A stretch of 64,000 nucleotides of DNA from Corynebacterium sp. ACRPS (GCF_022346005.1 NZ_JAKRMY010000012.1:34694-98693), one strand, 5' to 3'. Positions 51,823 through 63,845 are shown, numbered from the stretch's first letter. Program-made: numbers and translations. Notes: a model not told the origin generated them from the sequence alone.

Positions 51823-53183
51823 CACTGAAGCTAAACTTTTTTGCCAAGTCGGACCGCGGGCTTATCCGCGGAAATAATGAGGACTCCGGATACGCCGGAT
51901 CCCACCTGCTGATTTTGGCCGATGGCATGGGCGGGCATGCCGCGGGTGAGGTCGCCTCCCAACTCATGGTCAACCACCTCGAAATCTTGGATCAGGATCC
52001 GGGTAAGGAGGACACGGAGGCGCTCCTTGCGGCTGCTGCCGATGACGCCAATGAGGCCATCAGCGAGCACGTCACCGCCCACCCTGAGACCGAAGGCATG
52101 GGCACGACGCTGTCCACGATGCTGTTCAATGGCACCACCTTTGGTGTTTGCCATGTGGGCGATTCGCGCGCTTATTTGCTGCGCGATGGCAAGCTCGAGC
52201 AAATCACCAAGGACGATACCTATGTGCAGTCCTTGGTGGATAAGGGCGAGCTGGCTGCAGAAGATGTTTCTTCCCACCCACAAAAGTCCCTCATCTTGAA
52301 GGCCTATACCGGCCGTGCGGTGGAGCCGACGCTCTTCACGTTCGAAGCCAAGGCGGGAGACCGCATCCTGCTGTGCTCGGATGGGCTTTCGGACCCGGTT
52401 ACGGCTTCCACGATTGAGACTGCCCTTGGCCAGGGAAGCATCGAACAAGCGGGCTCCACCCTCGTGGATCTCGCCATACGTTCGGGCGGACCGGACAATG
52501 TCACGGTCGTCATCGGTGAGGTTACGGAAGAAAAACCCGCCACCCACGAACCATTCCGCGTCGGTGCGTTGGCAGGTTCGGTAGAAGAACCCACGCACCC
52601 GGATTCTTCTGCATCACGCGCCGCCAAACTCACCCGTAAACCCCAGGTGATTCCGCCGGCCGTCATGGCCGATGAAGACAATGCGGCTAAGGACTCCGAT
52701 GAAGAAGAGGCAGAGGACGAGCCTTCTCGACGAAAAGTCGGGTGGAAGGTCCTCATCGCGCTCATCATCATCTTGGCGCTCGTTATCGGCGCGGGGCTGT
52801 GGGTCAAGAACTTCTTGTCCAATAATTACTACGCCGAGACCAACGATGCCCAGGAAATCACCATCCTGAAGGGCGCGGATTATTCCGTATTTGGCAAGGA
52901 TTTAAGCTCCACGCACCAATACGTGTGCATTAATGACAAGAACTTTTTGCTGTTTTCTGCACAGAAGTGCAAGGGAGACTTCACCCCGCTGAAGGTCTCT
53001 GACCTGCCCGAGTCTGAGCGCGGCGCGGTCAACCACATTTCCGCCGGTGATCTGAGCGAGGTTCAGGATCAGATTAATGACCTGGGTGAAAAGGCACTCA
53101 AGCCATGTATCACTGCGCCGAGCCAAAAAGATAATAAAGACACCAAGGAAAACAAACCTGGGGTCACTTGTAGGGAGGTGTAG
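51819..53183 (+). CDS. pstP: PP2C-type Ser/Thr phosphatase
   Basis: 454 residues. PP2C catalytic domain 1-235: RGNNEDSGY, LILADGMGGHAAGE, CHVGDSRAYLL, LLCSDGLSD and PDNVTVV (metal-binding aspartates). An acidic linker, one membrane helix (about 307-329) and an extracytoplasmic tail of about 120 residues with two Cys follow. It dephosphorylates PknA/PknB and their substrates. Confidence 0.9.
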   Translation: MTLKLNFFAKSDRGLIRGNNEDSGYAGSHLLILADGMGGHAAGEVASQLMVNHLEILDQDPGKEDTEALLAAAADDANEAISEHVTAHPETEGMGTTLSTMLFNGTTFGVCHVGDSRAYLLRDGKLEQITKDDTYVQSLVDKGELAAEDVSSHPQKSLILKAYTGRAVEPTLFTFEAKAGDRILLCSDGLSDPVTASTIETALGQGSIEQAGSTLVDLAIRSGGPDNVTVVIGEVTEEKPATHEPFRVGALAGSVEEPTHPDSSASRAAKLTRKPQVIPPAVMADEDNAAKDSDEEEAEDEPSRRKVGWKVLIALIIILALVIGAGLWVKNFLSNNYYAETNDAQEITILKGADYSVFGKDLSSTHQYVCINDKNFLLFSAQKCKGDFTPLKVSDLPESERGAVNHISAGDLSEVQDQINDLGEKALKPCITAPSQKDNKDTKENKPGVTCREV

Positions 53184-53186
53184 CTG

Positions 53187-54539
53187 ATGCAGAAGTTTTT
53201 TAGCCGAAGAATCGAACTCGGCCTCCTTATTCTCGCCGCGGCTGTCTTTGCCATTACCTTGGTCAGTTTGGAGCTGTCGCAAGATAATGCGCTCACGACG
53301 GACCTGATCTACCTCATCGGTGGATTCATTGGTGTCTTTACCATTGCCCACTTGGCAATGTGCTTCTTGGCGCCCTACGCGGACCAGATCATGTTGCCTA
53401 TCGTTGCCATCCTTAATGGCATTGGGCTTATCGTTTTGGCCCGCCTGGATTTGGTCAATGATCGGGGTCTCGCGGTCCGCCAGGTCATGTGGACCGTCGT
53501 TGGCCTCGTGCTCTTTGTGCTGGTCCTGGCGGTTGTCAAGGACCATCGGTCACTCACCCGCTATTCCTATATCTTGGGCGCGGCTGGCCTCGTACTGTTG
53601 GCGCTGCCGTTGGTGTGGCCACAACCTGATGACGTTGAAGCTCGCATTTGGCTGAATTTCGGGCCCTTTTCCATCCAGCCGGGTGAGTTCTCCAAGATCA
53701 TGCTGATCTTATTCTTTGCCATGCTGCTGACGCAGAAGCGGTCCCTCTTTACTGTGGCTGGGTATCGCTTCCTAGGGATTTCCCTGCCCCGCTTGCGCGA
53801 CCTCGCCCCCATTCTCATCGTGTGGGCCATCGCCATCATCATCATGGGAATTTCCAATGACTTTGGTCCGGCGCTGCTGCTCTTCAGCACGGTGCTGGGC
53901 ATGCTATTTATGGCTACCGGCCGGGTCAGTTGGCTATTTATCGGCCTCATCCTCGTCGGTATCGGCGGCTTTGGCATTTACCAAGTTTCTGAAAAGATCC
54001 AGCAGCGTTTCTCCAACTTCTTGGATCCGCTAGCAAATTATGATGTCACTGGCTTCCAACTGTCCCAGTCCCTCTTTGGCTTATCATCCGGCGGCATTTC
54101 CGGCAGCGGCTTGGGCCAAGGACACCCCGAATTGGTGCCGGTGGCACACTCAGATTTCATCCTCGCCGCCATCGGTGAGGAATTGGGGTTGATTGGTCTA
54201 GCTGCCGTTTTGATCCTCTTTGGCATGTTGGTGACCCGCGGATTCAATACCGCGTTGCGTACCCGCGATACGTACGGCAAACTGGTCGCTTCAGGCCTTT
54301 CTCTTACTTTGGCGGTACAGGTCTTCGTCGTCACCGGTGGCATTTCCGCCCTGCTGCCGATGACCGGCTTGACCACTCCTTTCATGTCCGCCGGTGGTTC
54401 CTCTCTCATGGCTAATTATGTACTGTTGGCGATTTTGCTGCGGATCTCTAACGCAGCTCGCCGACCCATGCAGGAGAACTCGAGCAATGCTCCGAGTGAC
54501 ACCTCCATGTTCCCGTCGGTTCAGGAGGCTTACCGATGA
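53187..54539 (+). CDS. rodA: Peptidoglycan glycosyltransferase RodA
   Basis: 450 residues, SEDS family with about ten to twelve helices. GPFSIQPGEFSKIMLILFFA near 160-180 (catalytic Asp/Glu region), LGQGHPELVPVAHSDFILAAIGEELGLIG near 308-336 are the SEDS motifs. Polymerises glycan strands together with PbpA, whose gene overlaps its end by four bases. Confidence 0.9.
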   Translation: MQKFFSRRIELGLLILAAAVFAITLVSLELSQDNALTTDLIYLIGGFIGVFTIAHLAMCFLAPYADQIMLPIVAILNGIGLIVLARLDLVNDRGLAVRQVMWTVVGLVLFVLVLAVVKDHRSLTRYSYILGAAGLVLLALPLVWPQPDDVEARIWLNFGPFSIQPGEFSKIMLILFFAMLLTQKRSLFTVAGYRFLGISLPRLRDLAPILIVWAIAIIIMGISNDFGPALLLFSTVLGMLFMATGRVSWLFIGLILVGIGGFGIYQVSEKIQQRFSNFLDPLANYDVTGFQLSQSLFGLSSGGISGSGLGQGHPELVPVAHSDFILAAIGEELGLIGLAAVLILFGMLVTRGFNTALRTRDTYGKLVASGLSLTLAVQVFVVTGGISALLPMTGLTTPFMSAGGSSLMANYVLLAILLRISNAARRPMQENSSNAPSDTSMFPSVQEAYR

Positions 54540-55965
54540 ACAAATCCATCCGCCTAGTATCCCTATTTGCCATCATCTTGACCGCGGTTCTGTTGGTGAA
54601 CCTGACGGTCATTCAGGCATTTTCGGACGATAAATACGCGCATAATGCTAAGAACTCGCGCGGGTTTATTGAGCTGCAGAACACCCCGCGCGGCCAGATC
54701 TATTCCGGGAATACGGTGCTGGCGCAATCCACGGAAAATCCTGATGAGACCTACTCCCGGTCTTATCCCATCGATTCGCCCGCTTTTGGCAATATCACTG
54801 GCTACTTGTCCAGCCAATTTGGTGCTTCGGAATTGGAATCTTCGCAAAATGAAATTCTCAATGGCACGGATGATTCCCTGTTCAAGCAGCATTGGCTCGA
54901 TACCATCGCGAATAAGCCCACCAAGGGAGCCAATGTAGAAGTCACCATCGATCCGGCATTGCAGCAGGCCGCGTATGACCAGTTGGCGGGTCCCGGATAC
55001 GAAGGTTCGGCTGTGGCCATCCAGCCGTCGACGGGCAAGATCTTGGCCATGGCCTCCAACCCAGGCTTTAACCCTAATTCACTGGTGGGCGAGTCCGCTG
55101 ATGAGGCCTGGACAGGTTTGCAGGAACAGGCCGGTCAGCCACTGGTCAATCACGCAGCGGCGGATACCTTGCCACCGGGATCTATTTTCAAGATCATTAC
55201 GACTGCAGCCGGATTGAATAATGGATACAACCCTTCGTCGAGCCTCACCGGTTCCAACGTGATTACCTTGCCGGATACCGTCACGGAGCTGACGAACTAC
55301 GGCAATGAAAAGTGCAACGGTCAGGATTCCGTGACTCTGCAGACCGCCTTCGCACTCTCGTGTAATACCGCATTTGTGCAGATGTCTGAGCAGATCGGCG
55401 CGGATGAGCTGCGCAAGTACGCGGAGGCTTTCGGCATCGGCAAGAAGTACGACTTGGGTGTCTCTTCTTCCGCGGGTACCTTGGGTGACCTTCCGGATGG
55501 TGCGGCGACGGCGCAATCGGCCATCGGCCAGCGCGATGTCACCATGAGCGCGTTGCAGGCGGCAGTCATGGCCGGCACCGTGGCCAATAAGGGCACGCGC
55601 ATGGAGCCTTACCTAGTCAATCGCATTACCGATGCCCAGATGAAGGAAATCCGCACTACGAAGCCCAAGAAGGCCGACGAGGCCGTCACGGAAGAGACTG
55701 CATCGACCATTAAGGACTTGATGTTTGCCTCCGAGCGTTCTTCGTGGGGCTACGACGGCAATGGCTTCGCATCCAAGACCGGTACCGCCGAGCACGGCGA
55801 AGGCTTGGCTCCGCACGTGTGGTACGTGGCCTTTGATCCGGACCGCGATATTGCCGTCGGGGTCGTCGTCAAGAACGGCGGTAACTTGGGCGAATCCGCA
55901 ACGGGCGGCAGAGTCTCTGGCCCAATTGGTCGTGCCATCCTGAGCGCATACCAGGGGGAACAGTA

Positions 55966-55966
<1 letters not shown>
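54536..55966 (+). CDS. pbpA: Penicillin-binding protein PbpA, class B transpeptidase
   Basis: 476 residues. One N-terminal membrane helix, dimerisation domain, then transpeptidase with PPGSIFKI (SxxK, Ser about 218), SCN near 279 (SxN) and ASKTGTAEH near 417 (KTG). It cross-links peptidoglycan; in mycobacteria PbpA is phosphorylated by PknB. Stop overlaps the pknA ATG by one base. Confidence 0.9.
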
Positions 55967-57480
<1,514 letters not shown>

Positions 57481-57483
57481 GCC

Positions 57484-59442
57484 ATGGTCAATGACCGGTA
57501 CCGGCTCGGTGAGATCATCGGCTCCGGCGGCATGTCCGAGGTATTTGCCGCAGAAGACACCACTTTAGGCCGGCAAGTAGCGGTAAAAATGCTGCGCACG
57601 GAGATGGCTCGCGATATCAACTTCCGCGAGCGCTTCTACCGCGAGGCACAGAACTCAGGCAAATTAAACCATCCCAATATCGTGGCGGTGTATGACACCG
57701 GTGAGACCGAGATGGATGGCATGACCATCCCATATATCGTCATGGAAAGGGTCAACGGGGCCACGCTGCGCGATATTATTCGCGAAGATGGCCCGCTGCC
57801 CGCCCAAGAGGCGGCGGAAATCCTCAAGCCGGTTGCTGAGGCTCTGCAGGCATCCCATGAGGCGGGAATCATTCACCGCGATATCAAACCGGCGAATATC
57901 ATGCTCACCAACACCGGCCAGGTGAAGGTGATGGACTTTGGCATCGCTCGTGCATTGGACGATTCAACTTCAGCGATGACCCAGACTTCTGCCGTTATCG
58001 GTACCGCTCAGTACCTCTCCCCGGAGCAGGCGCGCGGCAAACACGCCGATGCGCGTTCCGATGTCTATGCGCTGGGCTGCGTCATGTACGAGGTGCTCAC
58101 CGGCCGCACCCCATTCGAAGGCGAAACCCCCTTTGCCGTGGCCTACCAGCACGTGCAGGAGGAACCGACCCCGCCTTCGGAGCTTATCGATGATCCCTCG
58201 TTGACCCCCACCCAGCGGGTCAATATCGATGCGGTGGTACTGACCGCGATGGCCAAGCACCCCGCGGACCGCTACCAGTCCGCCTGGGAGATGGCCGGCG
58301 ATTTGGACCGCCTGCGGGGTGGCCAGGTCACCAATGCTGCTCGCATGCACGTAAACGAAGATGATGCCACGACGGCGATGCCCGCACCGGCCACTTCTAC
58401 TGCCCCTGCGGCTGCGTCCCACCGGGCACCGATCGAATCGACGCGTCCTACCGAAGAGGACGAAAGCGGCGGCTGGATGAAGTGGCTCGCGCTGCTTCTC
58501 GTCGCGCTGTTGATCGCCATCTTGGGCTATTTTGCCTGGGATTTCTGGAGTAGCGACGATGACGATAACCGGAACGGTCGAAACCAAACCGAGGTGGCGG
58601 AGCACAATAGCGTCATCGTGCCGGAGGTAGAAAACCGCCCGCGCAATGAAGTGGTCAAGGAGCTCGAGGACTTGGGACTTCTCGTCACCGTGAACGAGGA
58701 AGCTAACCCCGATATCGATCGCAATAATGCGATTCGCATTAATCCGGCCCCTGGTTCGGAATTGCAGAAGAATGCCTCGGTGACCTTGACCGTTTCTTCC
58801 GGCAAGGAAATCATCGATGCCCCAGATATCACCGGCATGAACTTGGATCAGGCCGCGCAGGTTTTGGGAGAGGCAGGCTTGGAGCTGAACTCGGATATTT
58901 CTGAGCGCAATGATGAGGCCCCCGCCGGCGAGGTAATTCAGCAGAACCCCGCGGGTGGTACCCAATTGTCCAAGGGATCAAAGGTCCGGGTGACGGTGTC
59001 TAAGGGCATCGAAAAGAAGCGCGTTCCTGATGTCGCTGGCTTGAACGAGGAGGATGCGCGCAGCCGCCTCGAAGCCAATGACTTCGACGTCAATGTCCGG
59101 GAAGTCGATTCCTTAGAGCCGGAAGGCACCGTGCTTAACGTCTCCAACCAGGGCGCTCAGCTGGAAAAGGGCCAGACTGTCACCATTGAGGTATCCAATG
59201 GGATGCTCATGAAGGCACCAGAGATCATGCACAAGAACCAAGGACAAGCCGAGAATGCCCTGCGTCAGGCGGGCTGGGATGGCGAGCTGCGCGTGGGCGA
59301 GCCAATTCCCACCGGCGCGTTGGTCGATAGCAATAAGATCGGTTGGGCGTCCACTAATCCCGGCGATACCATCCGCAAGGATCAGGACGTGGAGGTTCGC
59401 ATCTGGAAATTCGAAGCCTCGGCGCTCCTGCCGCAGCCATAG
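57484..59442 (+). CDS. pknB: Ser/Thr protein kinase PknB with four PASTA domains
   Basis: 652 residues. Kinase about 6-265: GSGGMSEVF, VAVKML, IHRDIKPAN, DFGIARAL, activation loop with TSAVIGTAQYLSPEQ. Membrane helix about 330-352, then four PASTA repeats (about 376-440, 441-508, 509-574, 575-650) that bind muropeptides. It controls cell-wall synthesis with PstP and FhaA. The cluster order is the corynebacterial standard. Confidence 0.92.
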   Translation: MVNDRYRLGEIIGSGGMSEVFAAEDTTLGRQVAVKMLRTEMARDINFRERFYREAQNSGKLNHPNIVAVYDTGETEMDGMTIPYIVMERVNGATLRDIIREDGPLPAQEAAEILKPVAEALQASHEAGIIHRDIKPANIMLTNTGQVKVMDFGIARALDDSTSAMTQTSAVIGTAQYLSPEQARGKHADARSDVYALGCVMYEVLTGRTPFEGETPFAVAYQHVQEEPTPPSELIDDPSLTPTQRVNIDAVVLTAMAKHPADRYQSAWEMAGDLDRLRGGQVTNAARMHVNEDDATTAMPAPATSTAPAAASHRAPIESTRPTEEDESGGWMKWLALLLVALLIAILGYFAWDFWSSDDDDNRNGRNQTEVAEHNSVIVPEVENRPRNEVVKELEDLGLLVTVNEEANPDIDRNNAIRINPAPGSELQKNASVTLTVSSGKEIIDAPDITGMNLDQAAQVLGEAGLELNSDISERNDEAPAGEVIQQNPAGGTQLSKGSKVRVTVSKGIEKKRVPDVAGLNEEDARSRLEANDFDVNVREVDSLEPEGTVLNVSNQGAQLEKGQTVTIEVSNGMLMKAPEIMHKNQGQAENALRQAGWDGELRVGEPIPTGALVDSNKIGWASTNPGDTIRKDQDVEVRIWKFEASALLPQP

Positions 59443-59506
59443 CTGCTGGTATCGTAATTCATCAGTAAGCACTGAGATAAGAACTGAAATCTAGAGAAGG
59501 TCTCTT

Positions 59507-59779
59507 ATGCCAAAGTCAAAGATCACCCAGAGCTCTGCCACCCAGGTATCGAGCTCTTCTGGGGCAAACCGCACCCCGGTCAAAATCAACTCTGAAGGCA
59601 CCCCGAAATGGTACGTGGCCATCATGCTTGGCCTGATGGTCATTGGCCTGCTGTGGCTCGTGGTCAATTACCTCGCCGGTGAATCCATCCCCTTCATGGC
59701 GGAGCTCAGCGGTTGGAACTACGGGATTGGCTTCGGCCTCGCCCTCATTGGCCTGCTCATGACCATGGGCTGGCGCTAG
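59507..59779 (+). CDS. crgA: Cell division protein CrgA
   Basis: 90 residues: basic/Ser-rich N-terminus (PKSKITQSS), a [21 protein letters not shown] helix (34-54), a short loop, and a second helix near 70-88 ending MTMGWR. CrgA helps position FtsZ and recruits septal enzymes. AGAAGG ribosome-binding site upstream. Confidence 0.9.
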   Translation: MPKSKITQSSATQVSSSSGANRTPVKINSEGTPKWYVAIMLGLMVIGLLWLVVNYLAGESIPFMAELSGWNYGIGFGLALIGLLMTMGWR

Positions 59780-59879
59780 GCCGCTGGTCAAGTCTGTTTG
59801 AGTGGTGTTTCTGCCTTTCGTTGAAACAAGCAGTGTTATGGGCTCAGGGGGTCAGCACGTACCCGGTGCTCTAACTGGT

Positions 59880-60466
59880 TCACGCGACTTCCTTGGAGGT
59901 GTCAGCGTCAATGACGTTGACGGTGATCAACGCTTTGGTCTGTTCCAGGCTCGTTAGCGACATGTAGCGGTTTTGCTGAATCCAGTCATCATGTTGTTCA
60001 GCCAAGACCGCACAGACAAGGCGCACCACAGCGTCAAGATTGGGGAAGATGCCGACGACATCTGTACGTCACCAGATTTCACGATTGAGCCGTTCAGCGG
60101 GATTATTCGGCCAGTCTTTCTTCCACACTGATGCCAGCGCGTTTGTAAACGCCAATAGTTCGTCGAGGGCTTCTTCCAGGTAGTTAGCAACGTGTGGAAC
60201 TTCTGCTGGCAAAACGCCACGACCTCTGTGGCTTGGGACCACACCGATTCCGAATCTTGCTGCTGGAGTACCGTATGAAACATCGCCGATAGGGTTGGCC
60301 ACTGCGTCTTGGGCACCATCGACGATAGGTTTTTGGCGAAATGGGTTCGACATCGTTGCCAGGACGCATTCAGTAACACGTCACTAATCGCGTGCTGGAT
60401 ACCTAAATGGGCATCACTGGTAGTGAGGTAGACATCATCAAGTCCGCGGGTGGGCCAGGCTGGTTT
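59880..60466 (-). pseudogene. IS256-family transposase, 3' remnant with frameshift
   Basis: The minus strand reads TRGLDDVYLTTSDAHLGIQ, then SWQRCRTHFAKNLSSMVPK, a shift near 60190, then LEEALDELLAFTNALASVWKK and NPAERLNREI, ending [15 protein letters not shown] at 59880. The N-terminal half, with two of three catalytic acids, is missing. Mutator-type (IS256), dead. Confidence 0.75.
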
Positions 60467-60822
60467 TTAAGACCGGGCGGTTTGAGTGCCTTCCTGGGTT
60501 TGGTGCCATTGGTTGGCGTACTCAGTCGGCGGGATAAACCCTAGGCTCGAATGAGGATAATAGGTATTATAGCGCTTCGACCACAGTCGCAGGCAACGCG
60601 ACGCATGGGCGGGGTCGTCGAACATCTCGTCCTCTCACAGCTCGTCGCGTAGCCGGTTGTGGAAGGACTCCACAAACCCGTTATGCCATGGCATCCCCAG
60701 TGGGATGAACGCCTCGACAGTGTCTTGCTTAGCAGCCCAACTAGCCAGCTCACGGCTGATGAACTCCGGGCCGTTATCCATACGTAACACCCGAGGCCTG
60801 CCACGCACAGCAGCTCACGTTC
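60467..60822 (-). pseudogene. C-terminal remnant of a second IS3-type transposase
   Basis: GRPRVLRMDNGPEFISRELASWAA... with the second catalytic Asp and FVESFHNRLRDEL with the Glu, then an internal stop (about 60640) in place of Arg, then LWSKRYNTYYPHSSLGFIPPTEYA. Different from the intact IS3 element. It was joined to the truncated copy at 60823. Confidence 0.7.
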
Positions 60823-61274
60823 TACACAAAGCCTTTCTTCGTGCGCACGTAGGTAATGTCGGCCACCCACAGCTTATTCGGTCCTTGAGCTTTAAATTCA
60901 CGCTCGACCAAATCTGGGCGCAAATCAGGCACGTTAGCTTTTCGGATTGTGATTGGTGATCCGCCTTTGCCTTTGCCAGAAACGCCAGCCAGGCGCATCA
61001 GTCGGGTAGCGTGTTCACGGCCGATATCGATTCCGTCACGGCGGAGAGCATGCCACATTTTCCGCACGCCGTAGACACCGTAATTATCTCTATGAACAGC
61101 ACTAATGCGTTCAACCAACATAGTATCGCGAAGGCGACGAGCGCTTAATCCACGGGCCTTGAACTGGCGATAACCACGCGAGGTGATAAACCCACCAGCC
61201 CGGTTATTCTTCAACGTCTTACAAATGAACTCGACAGAGAAACTGCTCCGGTAGTCATCGATGAACCGGATCAT
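60822..61274 (-). pseudogene. Truncated IS3 OrfB
   Basis: 150 residues of N-terminal OrfB with the first catalytic Asp (VADITYV); the last two acids are missing. Confidence 0.75.
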
Positions 61275-61639
61275 TTCTTAACGTTTCGGGTCGAGTCATG
61301 AGGCGAAAAAGCTGACGCGGCCTTCAGCAGCTCATTAGTGTCGCGTAGCTGGTGATTTTCACGGCGCAGCCTCGCGTTTTCGGCGGCCACATTTTCAGGC
61401 ACAGGTTCTGGGATGTTTCCCGCACGGCGGGCAGGCTTAAGTCCATTGACGAGCCGTGTGCCATGAAACCCCCAGCTTTGGGGCTACTGCCTGGCACGCG
61501 GGGTGCATCGACATATTTTCCGCCACGATGCGGTCCTCTACAAGACGGACCACTCGGTCCTTTGCATCCTGGTCAAATTTTCTCGGCATGTTCCAGATTT
61601 TCCCATCTACTCAAACGGAACAAAACCTGGGACACTTCA
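60823..61639 (-). mobile_element. Truncated second copy of the IS3 element
   Basis: Same sequence family as 39604-40910. The right inverted repeat (61617-61639) is intact; the left part of orfB (after KKGFVY) is replaced by the other remnant. OrfB keeps 150 residues (60822-61274); orfA has a shift near 61430 (AGGCTTAAG) and is broken. Confidence 0.82.
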
Positions 61640-61713
61640 AACAGCGTGCCAGAAACTGCGCACTCTTCCCTATCCGGTGACACATGCTGGGACGCACTCG
61701 CTAAATTCATAGC

Positions 61714-62529
61714 ATGCTTTCTAAAAATAACCTTCCAGTTGCTAACCCCGCTCTGACACGCGCACTCTGCAAGGCACTCGTGGCAGGAGGGGAGGGAATC
61801 TCAGCTACGGAGATGCATAATGTCTTCGCCGCGGCCGGTATCACGGTGCTCGAGGGTTTTTCCTCCAAGACTGATATCGCCTACCACGCCTTGATGAACG
61901 AGCAACAATCCGCTGAGTCGAGCGGGCCACTGGCACGTTTTGTTTCAGAGGCTCTAGCTCCAGCCCGGTTCTTGAAGGGGCCACAGAAGCGTCAACGGAT
62001 CATCTCCGACGTCGACACAATCCTTCGCACCTATCGGTTCAGCGTCACCGCGGAGGGGCACATCGTCCCTACAGGTGAAGGCGTCATCGGCGCCGACGCC
62101 CTGACCAGGCGGATAAAAGAGAAGCTTGTCTTGCGCGGCACTCATCCCGAGGCGCTGAGATTTTGTGAAGAAGAACTGATTAATCAGTCGATGTTCCATG
62201 CTGTAACCGAAGCGACAAAGTCACTGATGGAACGTATCCGGCCCGCAGACTGCGCGCTTGACGGAGAGAAGCTCACTCAGTACGTGTTCGGTACACGCAA
62301 TAACCCTGGGCCACGATTCATAAACGATTTCTCCAGCCCAGCAGATGAGGCCGAGCATTTCGGATTCATCCATCTACTCAACGGAATCTACGGACACCTT
62401 CGTAACGATCGCGCCCATCGCGCACGTCTGGGATCGGAAGAAAAGGGACAAGATTTTCTCGACGCCATGGCGATGATCTCCTATGCACACCGGGTCATCG
62501 ACAGGAGTTGGCTGAAGGGCCAAGCCTAA
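61714..62529 (+). CDS. TIGR02391-like HEPN protein (Ymh type)
   Basis: 271 residues. The C-terminal 120 fit TIGR02391: MFHAVTEATKSLMERIR, then FGTRNNPGPRF, GFIHLLNGIYGHLRNDRAHRARLG. Arg230 and His235 in RNDRAH form the RX4H HEPN catalytic motif. The N-terminal 140 residues are helical and contain a winged-helix-like stretch (ISATEMHNVFAAAG). Such proteins are found in restriction or abortive-infection loci; the role is inferred. It lies between dead transposases and the cadmium cassette, so it is mobile DNA. Confidence 0.72.
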   Translation: MLSKNNLPVANPALTRALCKALVAGGEGISATEMHNVFAAAGITVLEGFSSKTDIAYHALMNEQQSAESSGPLARFVSEALAPARFLKGPQKRQRIISDVDTILRTYRFSVTAEGHIVPTGEGVIGADALTRRIKEKLVLRGTHPEALRFCEEELINQSMFHAVTEATKSLMERIRPADCALDGEKLTQYVFGTRNNPGPRFINDFSSPADEAEHFGFIHLLNGIYGHLRNDRAHRARLGSEEKGQDFLDAMAMISYAHRVIDRSWLKGQA

Positions 62530-62838
62530 GCTGCGGATGGTCGAATTACCGCCACCCCTAAGGCAATATGTCAGGGGTGGGAGGCGGTGGCGTCCCTGAC
62601 AGCCGGCCAGTTACGCTTTCTTCTTGACGCTCGTGGGGGCAGCCCCGCGGATTGCTCCTTGTCCTTGTCCGGAACAGAGGCCTCGGCCGCCTGAGTGACC
62701 CTTGCGGCAGCCTGCTGTTCATAGACGAACGAATTCGACACAGACAGTACCGAAGGATGCTGGTGTCCCACACATCACCGTCGGGCCGACGTTCGCCCCT
62801 CGTTGCAACAGTTCAGCAGACGCTGTATAGTCCAGTAC
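62530..62838. other. Gap with hairpin and CmtR promoter
   Basis: 309 bp. CCACCCCT-N13-AGGGGTGG (62552-62580) is a moderate hairpin after the HEPN gene. A short minus-strand frame (62571-62771) looks like a C-terminal remnant but has no recognisable motif. The cmtR promoter is at its right end. Confidence 0.5.
62803..62831 (+). promoter_or_regulatory. Leaderless cmtR promoter
   Basis: TTGCAA (62803-62808), 17 bp, TATAGT (62826-62831), seven bases to the ATG. Confidence 0.75.
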
Positions 62839-62849
62839 ATGCTGACTAT
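62827..62849. promoter_or_regulatory. Probable CmtR operator
   Basis: ATAGTC-N11-GACTAT, an exact inverted repeat covering the -10, the start and first codons of cmtR. Bound repressor would block its own leaderless mRNA. Confidence 0.6.
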
Positions 62850-63198
62850 TGCTTCGCGCTTGGACGTGATGAACCGATTGGGTCGGGCGATGGCCGATCC
62901 CACCCGATCCCGTATTCTCCTGACCCTGCTGGGCGGCCCGGCCTACCCGGCCGCTCTCGCCCGGGAACTGGAACTGACGCGGTCAAATGTGTCGAACCAC
63001 CTCACTTGCCTACGGGACTGCGGAATTGTGGTCGCAGAACCGCAGGGGAGGAAGACCCGCTACGAGATCGTCGACGCCCATCTTGTCCAAGCGTTGAACT
63101 CACTGCTAGATACCACTCTGGCTGCCGACGAAAATGCCCCGTGTATTGACTCGGCATGTGACGTGCCCGGGTGTGCCACCGGAGAGGGGAACAGGTAA
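62839..63198 (+). CDS. cmtR: Cadmium/lead-sensing ArsR-SmtB repressor
   Basis: 119 residues. DPTRSRILLTLL and LTRSNVSNHLTCLRDCGIV show the winged helix. Cys57, Cys61 and Cys102 stand exactly where the Cd/Pb ligands of mycobacterial CmtR are. Its Cys24 is Ser. Represses itself and cadD until metal binds. The stop touches cadD's GTG start. Confidence 0.88.
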   Translation: MLTIASRLDVMNRLGRAMADPTRSRILLTLLGGPAYPAALARELELTRSNVSNHLTCLRDCGIVVAEPQGRKTRYEIVDAHLVQALNSLLDTTLAADENAPCIDSACDVPGCATGEGNR

Positions 63199-63792
63199 GT
63201 GGTAACTGGTCTCCTGGGGGCGGTTGGTCTGTTTATCGCCACCAATATCGACGACATCATCGTGCTCTCGCTGTTCTTCGCCCGTGGGGCCGGCCAAGCA
63301 GGGACCACACTTCGGATCCTGGCCGGGCAGTATCTTGGTTTCGCGGGCATCCTCGCAGCCACGATTCTGGTCACCCTAGGGGCGGATGCCTTCCTGCCCA
63401 CCGAGGCGATCCCCTACTTCGGGCTAATCCCCCTGGCCCTGGGGCTGTGGGCGGCCTGGCAAGCCTGGCGGGGAGACGATGACGACGATGACGCGAAAGT
63501 CAGCGGAAAGAACGTAAGCGTCTTGACCGTCGCCGGGGTGACCTTTGCCAACGGTGGCGACAATATCGGCGTCTATGTCCCGGTTTTTCTCAACGTGGAT
63601 ACCGCCACCGTTATTATCTACTGCGTTGTCTTTCTGATTCTGGTGGCGGGCCTGGTCCTGTTGGCGAAGTTCGTGGCCACCCGTCCGCCCATCGCGGAGA
63701 TTCTCGAACGCTGGGAGCATGTGCTGTTCCCTATCGTCTTGATCGGCCTGGGTACCTTCATCCTCGTCAGCGGCGGCGCCTTCGGCCTTTAA
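63199..63792 (+). CDS. cadD: CadD family cadmium-resistance transporter
   Basis: 197 residues, five helices. ATNIDDIIVLSLFFAR near 13-28 and TFANGGDNIGVYVPVF near 116-131 are the paired acidic motifs of CadD/LysE-like metal exporters; an acidic DDDDDD loop lies near 93-98. GTG start right after cmtR's stop, without spacing, so they are co-translated. Confidence 0.86.
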   Translation: MVTGLLGAVGLFIATNIDDIIVLSLFFARGAGQAGTTLRILAGQYLGFAGILAATILVTLGADAFLPTEAIPYFGLIPLALGLWAAWQAWRGDDDDDDAKVSGKNVSVLTVAGVTFANGGDNIGVYVPVFLNVDTATVIIYCVVFLILVAGLVLLAKFVATRPPIAEILERWEHVLFPIVLIGLGTFILVSGGAFGL

Positions 63793-63845
63793 TAAACTCA
63801 TCCCCCGTGCTGCTAGGGCCTCTCTAGGTTTCCGATGTTATGTCC

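Noticed and set aside
62571..62771. Minus-strand frame of 66 residues
   Set aside because: Protein-like C-terminus but no motif, start or ribosome-binding site; kept only as a possible remnant in the gap entry.
62652..63149. 165-residue plus-strand frame before and over cmtR
   Set aside because: Out of frame with cmtR, overlaps it almost fully, and shows no domain; cmtR is secured by its cysteines.
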